DNA of 64,000 bases, taken from assembly GCF_905220565.1 (NCBI RefSeq), contig NC_059415.1, positions 2,524,001-2,588,000 of the forward strand. Reading direction: 5' to 3'. Positions 43,428 through 55,060 of this stretch are shown piece by piece. This DNA comes from Melitaea cinxia. Taxonomy: Eukaryota; Arthropoda; Insecta; Lepidoptera; Nymphalidae. A model generated the notes under the pieces. That model was given only the letters and a program-made list of their open reading frames with translations. It had not been told where the DNA came from and did not search any database. Position numbers and translations under genes: made by a program. Numbering within the stretch: the stretch's first letter is position 1; each line of letters opens with the position of its first letter.

Positions 43428-44901
43428 AATCATACAAGACTACAAATACAAGGTTAATGCCCTTGGTTATTTTTTTCTGGTTATTTGTTCCTTAAAACAA
43501 TTAAAGATTTTAGTAGTAATAAAATATTGAGTGATAAAAGACTCGGTGAGTAATTATTTCATAATGCTCACATGTTGGTACAGCTGTGTGAGTATTTCGT
43601 AATAGTTAATCTTTAAATTATGCGCGCTCGTACGTGTCTAATAACAATGTGGCTTTTATCAATGATGCGAAGTCGTTGATCCTTACACCGTACATGTTAT
43701 AAAGGTTCTAACAACACATTCAAATTCAATAGACTAATCTGTAGCTTAAACGTATAATAATCTTAACATCGAGACGCTTTCTTTTTTGGCATTTTTTAAA
43801 TGTGAATCTATATTGTTCATCATTCGTATTTGCACATTGGCTGATTTTAAAAAAAAGTGTAAAATGATTTTTCAAAACCACTTTTAAATCCTATTTGAAT
43901 TAAGACCTATTTTGATTTTCATTTTTTAATTACATTTAATACAATTGCTTACTAATTGTGTGCAGTCTATGAAATATACACATATATATTTATTTGAATG
44001 AAACAGATTTTAAAATGTAAAAATATGCATTTTTATGGTTCAACAAACGTATTATTGATAAAATGCTTCGTCTATATTGCAATGTTTAGAAATCTCCATA
44101 TTTATCAGAGTCAATCACCCATATCTATTACGTGACAAATGGATAGTGGTTAAATAATAAAGTGCTTGATTACTTATCAATTTTAATGGGTAACAAACTA
44201 ATATTATCCAGCTTTGGGAAGACCACAAATTGACATTTCAAATCATAGACTTAATTTTCTTACAATTATAACAAAAATTATTTCAAATATGTTTTTTTAA
44301 TTTAACTTTTACAAAGAGGAAAATGTCTATATTAACAAATAAAACTAAAACATAAATGTCAAACCACTTATTGTTTTCTTCAAAAAATTATTTTGAAGGC
44401 AAAAATATTTGCGAAATGAATTTTATTACCATCCTTACAGGCTTCGAAGAAGTCCCAAAGGAGAAACGGGAACGAATCTAATTGTGGTTTAACCTACTTT
44501 CTGCACTCCGATTCAAATAACAGAAATTATTATTGAAATAAAGTCGGCAGAAATATGAAAAAACATATTCATATTTGTATTATCTTGATATTCAAGTTAT
44601 AAATCCAAAAAGTAATTACTTTCGAATACATTTTAATATTTACGGCATAACTTTCTGTTTCATCCGTATTTATTAAAAATAAAATAGCTTCGTAATGATG
44701 TAGTAGGAGTTCGAGTAGCTTGATAGACCTTGTATACATCAATAAGTAAATAACGCTTTCATTAAAACGGGACTCATACTATATGATGTATAAATATCCG
44801 CAATAAATAAAATGGAAAAATACCAAGAATTTGTACATATATGGCGATGTTGCAGACGAAACGTTTTTTTGAATATTGATACCTGTAAGCCATTCTTTTT
44901 C
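43428..44901. other. AT-rich stretch, no gene seen
   Basis: No exon or repeat family recognised. Confidence 0.5.
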
Positions 44902-44953
44902 ACTTCAGCCATTCGCAGTCCATTGCTGGACATAGGCCTCCCCAAGTTCGCTC
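44902..44953 (+). mobile_element. F-D fragment
   Basis: TTCAGCCATTCGCAGTCCAT then TGCTGGACATAGGCCTCC and CAAGTTCGC; only the 5' 50 bases of the family remain. Confidence 0.75.
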
Positions 44954-45721
44954 CCAACATCCCTGTTTTCCGAAATCCTCATCCAGCCACCGGCAATCTT
45001 ACGTACTTACTTAAAAAGTACATGTTTTTCACTAAACACTAGATCACGGACACGATTTTCTTGTAACTAGAACACAGATAACATGTCTGTCAAATGCGAA
45101 GAATAAAGAGGATATGACACAGGTCACACACCAAGCCTAATATTTCTGAAAGTCCCTAAGATTAAGACAGATTCAAGAATAATAAAAATAAAAATATATT
45201 TATGTGAAGAATTTAAGACAAGCAAAGAAGGAGTGTGCTAATATAGGCAGTCTAATTGCCAGACTCTGAATCAGCCAAACTCTGACGCGTAAGATAAACC
45301 AGCTTATCCTAGTTTGGCCTAAAATCGAAATCGATCAATACAATATCTTTGCAATATCCGTATACCCACCTCAAGTATTCAAGAAGTCCTTACCAAGGCT
45401 AAGAAGGTACCAATAAACAAGATTTTGAATACAACAGTCCTTGACCCAGTTATAAACCCATTCAAATCTGTTGTTTCGAGTAAACACTCGTCTATTTTAG
45501 AGCGAATCGACTTGTTTTTTACCCTTTTGTTTGTTACTCTTCTGAAGCCGAATGTATTTTCATTATCAGGCAATCATAACAGAAATTAAATTTGTTTATA
45601 GACTTTTTAAATTGCAAATATACATTTTTCAATAAAGTAGTTAATTGCAAAATTAAAAAAAAAAGCGAACTCATACATTTCTCTTACAAACATACAGTGT
45701 ACTAGTTTATTTTTTATGTAT
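44954..45721. other. No gene seen
   Basis: AT-rich. The minus-strand frame at 45379-45573 has no recognisable content. Confidence 0.5.
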
Positions 45722-45878
45722 TACTAGTTGTACTCTGCGGGCGTTGCTACGCTTTTTTTTTTTGGTCGTACCAATTCAGAAACCTTTGTGGGCTCATGCA
45801 TAACACTGCTGAAGATCATGATACGATCAAATGCATAGTGTACGATTCTATAAAGTACATACAGACAAACATTCATTT

Positions 45879-45927
<49 letters not shown>
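45722..45927 (+). mobile_element. Short retroposon end with TA microsatellite tail
   Basis: It starts ACTAGTTGTACTCTGCGGGC, passes ACATACAGACAAACATTC, and ends in (TA)22 at 45882-45925 then GATTGGAAC. The order fits the 3' end of an RTE-like retroposon with a simple-repeat tail. Confidence 0.5.
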
Positions 45928-46436
45928 TTGGAACATTCCAGTCCTTTTTAAGCAATGTACATGACAAATAATTTAATTCTCAGTCGTTTGCTTTGTAACA
46001 ATTGAAACTCATACGTATTCCATAAAGTCGAGACTGACATTAAAACGGCTATTTACATCAAAGAACACTCAATTTTCAACTTTATTCTCATGTCAACAAG
46101 GCCCAAATTCCAAAAACTCTAAATTTGTAGATACATATTCACACAATTACCTACTTTTGCACTATCCCTGCTAATCACGACCATTTCGTTGTGAGAACGT
46201 TTGTTTTGAAATCGTTTTGGAACTGTTTACTGTAGAATCACGACTCCATTTATAGATGATTTTACTTACAACCGGCTTAAATCTATTACGATTTTGACTA
46301 GGAATAATTTAAAAAAAAAAACGAATGTAATGTTTTAGAATTGTTTAAAACATGTTTCTAGGACGCAAAGTTACTGTAACTGTTTGTTAAACGTAATTTT
46401 CCGATATGAAACCATGATGTCTTAGTCCTTTAATAA

Positions 46437-46535
46437 TGTTTAAAATAATGATAATAATAATAAAAACTCTTTATTGTACACCAACAGTGAGCAAAATTAC
46501 AAAAATAAAAACAGGAAATAAGTGCAAAAGGCGGT
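46437..46535 (-). mobile_element. LINE 3' tail fragment
   Basis: In reverse: (ATA)n tail then AACTCTTTATTGTACACCA. Only the final part of the LINE 3' UTR is present, and it runs into GT microsatellite DNA. Confidence 0.6.
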
Positions 46536-46545
46536 GTGTGTGTAA

Positions 46546-46548
<3 letters not shown>

Positions 46549-46585
<37 letters not shown>
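46549..46585 (+). repeat. (GT)n microsatellite
   Basis: About 18 uninterrupted GT units; a shorter GTGTGTGTG lies at 46534-46543. The frames at 46430-46618 and 46552-46758 come from this tract. Confidence 0.95.
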
Positions 46586-46589
<4 letters not shown>

Positions 46590-46836
46590 ATGTACGCACG
46601 TAAGAAGTCATATTTCATTGACTAACTTCAGGGTGTCAGTTTTTAGTGACGGTGTGCGCGCGCTTCGTAAAAATTTATTCCCATCATTCTTCTCTAACGC
46701 GCCAAAAGAAATAGAACTTCAAAAAATAACAATTACAACTCACGAACGATTGTTTTGATGATGTCTAATTTTAAACTGTGTTGTTAATTTAATAGCTAAA
46801 GCATATTAGTGTGTATTTATACTCACACTTACACAT

Positions 46837-46863
46837 ACACACACACACACACATACACACACA
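46837..46863 (+). repeat. (CA)n microsatellite at the start of F-D
   Basis: (AC)n interrupted by AT, directly abutting an F-D copy where other copies have an (ATC)n run. Confidence 0.9.
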
Positions 46864-47061
46864 CGTCAGCCTGTCGCAGTCCACTGTTGGACATAGGCCT
46901 CCCCAAGTTCGCACCAAAAATGGCGTGAACTCACGTGTGTTGCCCATAGTCACCACGCTGGTAGGCAGGTTGGTAACCGCAGGGCTGGCTTTGTCGCACC
47001 GAAGACGCTGCTGCCCGTCTTCAGCCTATGTATTTCAAAGCCAGCAGTTAGATGGTTATCT
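46864..47061 (+). mobile_element. F-D repeat, truncated at 3' end
   Basis: GTCAGCCTGTCGCAGTCCAC to TCAAAGCCAGCAGTTAGATG. The frame at 46811-47095 contains the peptide common to all F-D copies. Confidence 0.85.
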
Positions 47062-47502
47062 ATATTTAAACTCAATAAACGCGAATTCTTGGTAATAATC
47101 TGATTTGGAATAAACAAGAGTTACATATTAGGACATCAAGCATGAGGTTCAACATGATTTACGGAAAAAAAATACTGATTTTTTTTGAATTTGTAAGTTA
47201 TTTCGCGTTTGTGTAATAATATGTAACACCGTGTGACGCGCACACGCGCACACACGCAACACGCGTCCGCTAATAAAACAAAAATATCCTCCTTACGAGA
47301 TTTATCACAATATTTTCAACGGGCAGTTGTAAACAAACCGTAACTATGAAAGTAAAACAAACGTCCATCATACTTTTCTGTTCAATGTATTTCGTTGAAT
47401 TCTTAAAACTACTTCAACGACTGTTGATTGTTCTGTGATTTGAATTTTGAATTATTTATACTTTTATAAATTGTACTTAGTGACTTTTTGAATGCGCGAT
47501 GG

Positions 47503-47665
47503 TTTATTTATTTATTTTTATTTTATACTTTATTGTACACCACAAATATATTACAAACAAAACATAAAGATAGTTACAGACAGTGAAGTACAATGGACGG
47601 ACTTATGGCTAATAAGCCATTTCTTCCAGACAACCCATAGTTAGACAGTTTAGAAAGAAGAAATA
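47503..47665 (-). mobile_element. LINE 3' tail fragment
   Basis: In reverse: a (TTTA)n tail, then ATACTTTATTGTACACCAC, later GCTAATAAGCCATTTCTTCC and AGACAACCC, the LINE 3' UTR landmarks. Confidence 0.7.
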
Positions 47666-48945
47666 ATAAGGAGCACTAAATTACTGTAATAATTTTTATG
47701 CGTTAGATACTAGCAGACCAGGCACATATTTTTTAAATATCCTTGTTAAGAATTGTCCAATTTATTTCAGTCATTTGGAAGACCTATATGTACATTTCCT
47801 CGAGTCTCTTTTATTTATAAAGATCGATTTAGACGTTCAAATGTCTTAAAATACGACCTTACGATAAACAGCCATCAATAGGTTGTAAATCTTGTGTCGG
47901 GAATCCAGAAATACACCACATAAGCACCAAGCCCAGACTACGACAAATATTACAAATTTAGGTATAATGATAAAATTCTTTTTTGACGCGTATTTAATTT
48001 TTGGGTTTATGCTAAGAAAAAAATAATTAAAAATAGTTTATTTCAAACCATACACAATTAATAGAGATAGAGTAATAAAAGTTTCAGTTAATACGGCTAA
48101 CATTATTGTTATAAATTCAAGATTTTTTTTAAATGTAGTGTCTATACTATTAGTATAAAACTCGTGTTATCAAGTATTCAATAGTTGCACAACGGTTATG
48201 AGTTCATATTAATGCACGTAGTTCATATTAATTGTTATGATATAGCTAAGTATATACATGTAATAATTTCTTAAATCAATATTTAAGATTCTTATTTATA
48301 AATACATTCGTTAATATTATAAATAAATAAATAATTAGCTCTGATTGGACACATCGGTAAATTGTATAAAAAGGGTAGATAATCATTTTTAGCATACATT
48401 ATTAATCGAGTTGTTAACAACGTTACGCTGTTCAAAAATATAGAGAGATTGTGATAATCGCCTTGGCTATTTAATTTACAAATCCAATAGTGCTTTACAC
48501 TCGTTATGTCCATATAATTATTATCCAGTAAGGTCCTTTTTAAAGAACGTTATGAGCTATAAAACTTCATAATATTCGTCACAGTAGTAACCACGAACGT
48601 TTCTTAAAATGATAACATTGAACAAAAGACGGGAATAAAAACCCAAATCAGCGTAATATACTTTTTAACTTCTTTACAAAGAACAATCCTCATCATACTA
48701 TATTCAAGCTCTTTATTATAAAAACTTAAACCGCTGACGAGAAGTTATTAATGTTCCGTAACTTAGAATACGTCGTTTTTAAGTTTTATATAAATAAGAG
48801 TAAACTTTGATTGTTTGTAGCGTTCTTTTGCAGCAACTTTTATTTTAAGAACTGCAATCCTAAAAGTTTTAAAATAAACGAATTAACCGTAAATGCTCTG
48901 TTAAGGGATGAACGTAGTTTGTTGTTAATCATTACATAGTATAAA
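47666..48945. other. AT-rich stretch, no gene seen
   Basis: AAGCACCAAGCCCAGACTAC (47922-47941) is a repeat word also present in similar form near 41360-41380. No exon recognised. Confidence 0.45.
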
Positions 48946-49699
48946 ATAATTGTGTTTGCAGACAAACGAAAAAAAAACCGACTTCAATTACATCGACAAG
49001 TAATACAACGTAGATCGACGAAAAAATAGCCAAGTAACTACGCGTTATGAAAGATTATTCAAAAAGTAGTTATCAGATCTCGATAAAATTTATATGTGAC
49101 CACATGACAAACATCAGCTTTCGATTAAATTAAAAATTATTAAAATCGGTACACCCAGTAAAAAGTTATTGCGGATTTTCAAGAAGTTCCCTCGATTTCT
49201 CTGGGATCCCATTATCAGATCCTGGTTTTCTTATCATGGTACCAAACTAGGGATATCCCCTTTCTAACAAAAAAAGTATTATCAAAATCGATACACCCAG
49301 TAAAAAGTTATTGTGGATTTTCAAGAGTTTCCCTCGATTTCTCTGAGATCCCATCATCAGATCCTGGTTTCCTTATCATGGTACTAAACTTGGGATATCT
49401 CCTTTCCAACAAAAAAAGAATAATCAAAATCGGTACATCCAGTAGAAAGTTATGCGGTATAACACAACGTAGGTCGACGAAAAAAGCGTCAAGTAAAAAC
49501 GCATTATTAGATATAGCTCGAAAAGTAGTTGTTAGATCTCAAATAAATTTAAATGGGACCAATTGGCACACACCACCTTTCGATTAAAAGAAAATTTGTC
49601 GAAATCGCTCCACCCAGTCAAAAGTTCTGATGTAACATACATAAAAAAAAAAAAAATACAGTCGAATTGAGAACCTCCTCCTTTTTTGGAAGTCGGTTA
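48946..49699 (-). mobile_element. F-B repeat, longest copy, with internal unit duplicated
   Basis: In reverse it runs from AATTGTGTTTGCAGACAAAC to GGAAGTCGGTTAA. The block with CCCTCGATTTCTCTG, GATCCCAT.ATCAGATCCTGG and TATCATGGTAC occurs twice (about 49187-49260 and 49331-49400), whereas copies at 14213 and 28778 have it once. Frame 49378-49587 arises here. Confidence 0.85.
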
Positions 49700-49876
49700 A
49701 CAAATTCGCTTCCCACTGTCTGTATGATCTTTAAAACTACGCAACGGATTTTGATGCGGTTTTCTTTAGTAAGTAGAGTGATTTTAGAGGAAGGTTTATA
49801 TGTATAATACATGCATAATATAGTAGAGGAATACTAATAGTTTTTGCAACCATGCGAATCCGGGACGGGTCACTAG
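49700..49876 (+). mobile_element. Repeat J, copy 1
   Basis: CAAATTCGCTTCCCACTGTC, AAACTACGCAACGGATTTTG, ATGCGGTTTTC, GGTTTATATGTATAATACAT, GTTTTTGCAACCATGCGAA and GGGTCACTAG. It pairs with 56284-56459 and ends in CTAG plus T. It directly abuts F-B. Confidence 0.7.
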
Positions 49877-50380
49877 TTTTAGTATAAGAGTGAAATTTGA
49901 AAATAGTAGTTCTTTATAACGCTATGTTCAGGAAATTAGTTGTTGCGGAGGCTTTCAATAGAACCGATCGTAGTTATAACTTGACTTGAGATCTATTTTG
50001 GATTTTCTCGTCATCTTGTGATACCTATGATTAGCGTTGAGCGATTTACTGGTTTGGGCGTTTTAAGTTTGAGACGATTATGTTATGTGATCCGATTCCA
50101 ATACCCCGAACCAAGGTTCTTATATTCATAGGAGGCGTTGAGTGTAAAACTATAAAAAATCAAGGTAAAACCATTGTCTGTCTGTTGACTGGAGTGTTAT
50201 AGTCAAGGCGTGTATATTATGATGTATCACCAAAATGGCTTAACTATCAATTTAACTTTATTTCTATTAATAAAGAAATGTAGGAGATTAAATAAAGAAA
50301 CTTAAACAATGAACAGATAATTTAATCAAATAAATAAATAATTTTTTTAGTAATTCACAATTATTTTTCCTTTGTTCCAG
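49877..50380. other. No gene seen; leads into an acceptor
   Basis: AT-rich, ending in the pyrimidine tract TTATTTTTCCTTTGTTCCAG at 50361-50380. Confidence 0.5.
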
Positions 50381-50554
50381 GTCTCAAGATGTGCAAAAGT
50401 GGTTTCTAGTGAAATAGATTAAAATGTGCTAGCGCGATGTATGGTGCGCTTCTTTGGTTGTGTTCTTCGGAGTGACCCGGTGAAGATGGACACGATCAGA
50501 TGATCGAGAAGTCAGCCGCGCAAACCACGCAAGCGGCTTATAGGGCGCATCATG
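50381..50554 (+). CDS. Probable 5' exon of Patj-like gene; ATG at the splice junction
   Basis: A strong acceptor (T/C tract plus CCAG at 50380) and donor ATG|GTAAAT at 50555 bound a 174-base segment richer in GC than its surroundings. The downstream PDZ exon is phase 0 at its start. In the matching frame this exon is open only after a TGA at 50501-50503, and its sole ATG is the last codon, 50552-50554. Splicing to 53736 or 53739 would give M-(Q)-VFGEWAQ... Five earlier ATGs open short or out-of-frame ORFs. It is mostly 5' UTR. Direct splicing to the PDZ exon is inferred; intervening small exons are possible. Confidence 0.4.
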
Positions 50555-51208
50555 GTAAATATTTTTAATCATTTTTTCCTCTTAATAAAATTCAGTGACT
50601 TACATTTGAATAGCCGTTTTTAATGATTGGTCCAATAAAGATGTTAAAGTATGGTCAATTGAAACCAATTTTTGTATACAGCATGGTAATTGATGCAGCA
50701 TGAATCTGAAAAGAAATAATGTTCTTTTTTTAAACAATCGATTTCAATGTTTTCGTTTATTATCACTGGACGTAGACAGCCAAGTGGACATTTTTTAAGC
50801 AACGGCTATTCGTTTAAAAAAATTCTAAGATAAATTTGTATCCTATTCTAATAATATCTGTCTATATTTATATTTTGCATCTATTATTTCATACCGTAGC
50901 CTATATACACTACTATAAAAAAAGGAATATTTGAATTGTTCAGGTTGATACAAAATCATATTAAAAAGACTAAAGACGTCTTCTACAACTCTCACGCTTC
51001 AGATATTCAAGCAATTAAGCTTCCAAAGTGGTTGCCATGACGAACCCTTCACACGACGTCACGGCTCTCGTAAATTACTGCTAATGGGACCTTTATGTAG
51101 AAGCTTTTGCTTCCGTAAAGCATTCTTAGCCTTAAGTAATATTTTGTCTTCTAATTATCTAATAATTTATATATGTAACACAACTATGTCGTATAATAAA
51201 TATATAGA
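50555..51208. other. Intron, no feature seen
   Basis: AT-rich sequence after the donor at 50555; no repeat recognised. Confidence 0.5.
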
Positions 51209-51775
51209 GGCTTTTTGATTCCTAACTATGCTTCATCAAATGGGGAGTTCAGTAAGTGTAACAGTTCACGTTCCACGTGAAAATAAATTCCTAGCCATTT
51301 TTCTAAACTTTATTTTGTCTTATTATTTTATATACGAGCTACTCGGACAAGGTCACACACTTCAGCTTATCGCAGTCCACTGCTGGACATAGGCCTCCAC
51401 AAGTTAGCGCCGAAAATGGCGCGAACTCATATGTGTTGCCCATAGTCACCACATTGGGCAGGCGGGTTGGTGACCGCAGGGCTGACCTTGTCGCACCGAT
51501 CACTCTCCCAACTCGAACTCTGGCAAGGTGCTTCTGCCTAAATAACCGTCCGATAAGCTCGTATATAATTTACAATAAATAGTATTCTACGACGAAAAGA
51601 ATTCCTTCCAATACGCAGTTCTTCAGTTGTATTCGTCACTTAGTAATAATTTTCCTTTTAAAGGCGTGTTTACGTGCTCACGAAAGATATCATGCAGGAC
51701 GAAGTATATAAAAGTACTTCGTTTATGTAAACGAAGACAAATTTGAAGGAACGTAGTTAGGAGCCGAACATTCTG
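51209..51775 (+). mobile_element. Repeat K, TIR element with TATA flanks, split by F-D
   Basis: The ends GATTCCTAACTATGCTTCAT (left) and TTGAAGGAACGTAGTTAGGA then GCCGAACATTCTG (right) are inverse complements. TATA lies at 51205-51208 and 51776-51779. It pairs with 59315-59753 in ends and interior (TTTATTTTGTCTTA, ATATCATGCAGGACGAAG). The F-D fragment at 51362-51503 interrupts it. Confidence 0.75.
51362..51503 (+). mobile_element. F-D fragment nested in repeat K
   Basis: TTCAGCTTATCGCAGTCCAC then TGGACATAGGCCTCC, GCAGGCGGGTTGGTGACCGC and CTTGTCGCACCGAT. The 3' half is absent. Confidence 0.8.
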
Positions 51776-52682
51776 TATATTTGAAGATTGATTGATGTTT
51801 TTTTTTGGCGTGCGCTTCATAATTGACTAGCGTTCCACACGTTTTCTCCTGTTACAATATAGTCTGTCACTAAGTGATATGTTGCATTTCTCCTGATGAA
51901 AATAATAAAATCGGTCCCGTAGCTTTGAGCTTTCCAATACAAATAAAAAAAGGAAATCAGATCTTTCCTTTATATATTATTAGTGTAGAAATATAGAAAC
52001 TGAAGCCAAACTAGCACTTTATGTGTTTCAATTTCGTTCGTCTCCCTGCCTGTTTTTTGGGTGTACTTCACGCCGAAACTATTGAATACATTTAATTTAA
52101 ATTGCATGGTTTGAGTCCACATTATAAGCTAAAACTAGACAATTTTATGGGTCCACTACTAAGTGCTATTTAAGCGTTTTTAGATGCTTTTTATTTCGAC
52201 CTTTAATACGAATCTTTAAAAAAAATGTAATTTTAAAACGTGCATGGAAAAAATATTTTTCTTTGCAAATTGTTATTGAATAAAAAATAACATTTTGTCA
52301 AAATAAAACTAACGAAGTTTTATTTTGAGTATATGTTACGAAAGGTTGGCATATAAATATTTTAAATAATTGTGTCAGTGTTATGACTAGTTTGTAGAAA
52401 TATAAACATTGAAATACATAAACTATTTTAATGCTATAGTGTAAACAATAGTATGAAAAAGCTTGTTAAATAAAATACGTGAGTATATTACAGAAAGAAT
52501 AAAATTTAAACTCATAAAACAGATGTTCTGATCACTGTTCTTTTTATGTTTTGTGTGAACTGAATTAGGTAATTAGATATTTTAATTAAATGTCACAAGG
52601 TCCACTAACAAGTGGCAAATTAAGTACCAGAAGTAATACAGTAATTTTAATTGAACCCTCCTGTGTTAATCAAAGTATTTTT
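51776..52682. other. Intron, no feature seen
   Basis: AT-rich; no exon or repeat recognised. Confidence 0.5.
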
Positions 52683-52745
52683 AACATAACATAACATAAC
52701 ATAACATAACATAACATAACATAACATAACATAACATAACATAAC
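52683..52745 (+). repeat. (ACATA)n pentanucleotide array
   Basis: About 12 tandem copies of AACAT/ACATA. On the minus strand it is the tail of the adjacent LINE fragment, reading (TTATG)n. Confidence 0.95.
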
Positions 52746-52880
52746 AATACACTTTATTGTACACCAAAACAGAAATAATACATATTATGAACTTAAACAG
52801 AGTATCATCAGGCACAAAGGGCGGCCTTATCGCTAAAAAGCGATCTCTTCCAGGCAACCTAGGGGCAGAGGAGATGGTAT
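52746..52880 (-). mobile_element. LINE 3' tail fragment with pentamer tail
   Basis: In reverse: ACACTTTATTGTACACCAAA, GCACAAAGGGCGGCCTTATC, GCGATCTCTTCCAGGCAACC. Same 3' UTR as 19700-19830, but tailed by (TTATG)n rather than (TTA)n. Confidence 0.75.
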
Positions 52881-52924
52881 TGTGTCAGTGTAGGTGTACA
52901 AATTGAGACATAAACGTTTGAATA

Positions 52925-53156
<232 letters not shown>

Positions 53157-53555
53157 TAATGAGTTATTTCTAATTACAGTTTATTTATCGCTACATTCAT
53201 TAATAAGACTACAAACATTAAAAATACAGCATTCAATTAAACTAAATCCAGCAATTAATGTGTCATTAAATGTTATTTTCTCTTCCTAAATTTTGAGTTT
53301 TCATTAAATCTCGAACTTTCCTTATCAGTCATGTTTTCTTTTAATTTATCGAAACGAAGCGCCGTGAAAGAGATCAAACTTTTTGACAAAGTTCTTAGTG
53401 AGAGCCTCATGTTTTCATTAATTTATAGCTTAAATGATCGAAAGTTAAACAAATTTGTCAAATTTTGTTTGTTTCGTCGTCGTAATAATACTTTGACCCA
53501 GATTTATGACAATGACCGATTTTTTTTTTAAACACTGAGTAAATTTTTTTATAAC

Positions 53556-53691
53556 TCGGTTCCAATATTAAAAAAAAACGATTGATTTTGTCCACGAACC
53601 TTTACTTCATTAAATTGGAATACGACATGTTTAAATTGAACGATTCGATAAAACAAAACTAACCGTTTTTTTTTAATACCTATATAATCGA
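53556..53691. repeat. AT-rich palindrome family, distant copy
   Basis: Left arm CGGTTCCAATATTAAAAAAA then ACGATTGATTTTG; right arm AAACAAAACTAACCGTTTTT then TTTAATACC. It is the same pattern as the Homer 3' copies but longer in the middle. It ends 45 bases before the Patj PDZ exon. Confidence 0.55.
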
Positions 53692-53735
53692 TAAACAATA
53701 AATTTCAAAAGTACTAAGGTAACATAATTCCACAG

Positions 53736-53873
53736 CAGGTGTTCGGCGAATGGGCGCAAGTGGAGGTGGTGGAACTAGTGAACGATGGGTCGGGGCTCGC
53801 CTTCGGCATCGTCGGCGGTCGATCCTCCGGCGTCGTTGTCAAGAGCGTGCTGCCTGGAGGCGTGGCTGACAGG
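53736..53873 (+). CDS. Patj: Patj/MUPP1-type PDZ domain, first half (one exon)
   Basis: Patj (InaD-like) is a multi-PDZ scaffold of the apical Crumbs-Stardust complex in epithelia. The exon encodes VFGEWAQVEVVELVNDGSG, LAFGIVGGRSSGVVVKSVLP and GGVADR. This is strand 1, the carboxylate-binding loop (GLAF in place of GLGF), and the VKSVLPGGVADR stretch just before the usual DGRLxxGD, which must be in the next exon. The match is to PDZ2 of vertebrate PATJ/MUPP1 and PDZ1 of fly Patj. Forty-six codons, phase 0 at both ends, donor AGG|GTATGG. The acceptor is CAG|CAG|, so the start may be 53736 or 53739. The L27 domain usual upstream was not found. Confidence 0.87.
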
Positions 53874-54299
53874 GTATGGATATTTCTAAATAATCTATCT
53901 GTCTCTTTCTTTTGCTCTTATTTTTGTATATCTGTCACTTTTTTAAAATTAGTGATTTGGTATAAATTTCGTTTATGCTTGTTGCCTATTCTTATTAGTC
54001 ATACGACAGTACGTATACGTTAGTACAACATTAAAAATTATTAATATTGAGGGGTTGCATTCTAAGATTTTTTTTTTTTATAAATAAAATTACGTTCTCG
54101 CTTTAGATTGATTTTAATTTCGATAAGCAGCTTTTGTAACATTGTGCTCTGCAGTCGAGGGAATTGCATAAAAATATTTATTATACGGATTTTCAGTAAC
54201 ATTTACCAACGTTATAATGTATGAGATTAATTTAAGAGTAAATTGAGAAAATTAATTAATCACAACAATCCGCTTGTAACTGCCGATCATTGCTTTTAA
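53874..54299. other. Patj intron, no feature seen
   Basis: AT-rich. The open frame of the PDZ exon runs on to 54023 past the donor, but codes for low-complexity residues. Confidence 0.6.
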
Positions 54300-54612
54300 T
54301 CTATACAATTAAATAAAATGGAGTGTCTGTTTGTAATATTAAAATAACAGCTTTTTAGTAAATGTATATGTATACACGGTACATATACCAAAATAACATT
54401 TTTTAAAAATTTTGTCTGTCTGTCTGTTTGTTCCGGTTAATCTCTGAAACGGCTTGACCGATTTTGACAGGACTTTCACTGGCCGATAGCTGATGTAATA
54501 AGGCGTAACTTAGGCTACTTTTATTTTAGAAATTTATTTATTTCATAACTCTGCGAACTGACAAATAACTTTTTTTTAAATTCCACGCAGACGAAGTCGC
54601 GGGCACAGCTAG
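54300..54612 (+). mobile_element. Hel Helitron, intact 313-bp copy
   Basis: TCTATACAATTAAATAAAAT at the start and GACGAAGTCGCGGGCACAGCTAG-type end (CTAG at 54609-54612, then T). The body has GTTCCGGTTAATCTCTGAAA, CGGCTTGACCGATTTTGACA and ATAGCTGATGTAATAAGG. It is the reference for the interrupted copies at 27505 and 41909. No transposase. Confidence 0.85.
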
Positions 54613-54954
54613 TTTATAAAATAAATACAAGGCTGCGTTCAATTTTAACTCTTAAATACTTTATTCATACAGGTTATTCGAAAAATCCGATATATGTATT
54701 AGTTTTTTAAAAGTAATAACACATTAAAATTAAAAACCTTTTTTTATTTTTGTGAGCGAAAATTTGAGAATTATCACCTTAGCCTTTGTGATTGGGTTAT
54801 GTTATAATATATGACCCATTTAAGTGGGTTACAGTGAACGATACGACCTATTCTATATTGCGAAATAAGCCTATAAACGCTATTGCTAGGCAACGTTCAT
54901 TTCTGTAGGAGGAGGTTTAAGGTTCAAAGCACAAGCCTGAAGACAACTGTGGGA

Positions 54955-55060
54955 AAATAAACAAATATTTATATAAATACGAATATTTGTCCCGAGCGGG
55001 GATCGAATTTGCGACAGCCAGCGTTACGGCGATTACTTGCGTCACTCAGAACGGATGTTA
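54955..55060 (-). mobile_element. tRNA-like SINE head, minus orientation
   Basis: In reverse it gives TTCGATCCCCGCTCGGGAC (box B region) and GACGCAAGTAATCGCCG upstream. This resembles the CCCGCTCGGGA head of the SINE at 13388. Confidence 0.5.

Noticed and set aside
46430..46758. Frames rich in TH or CV repeats
   Set aside because: They are translations of the GT/CA microsatellite.
52683..52745. Possible internal telomere-like repeat
   Set aside because: The unit is TTATG rather than TTAGG and it is the tail of a LINE fragment.
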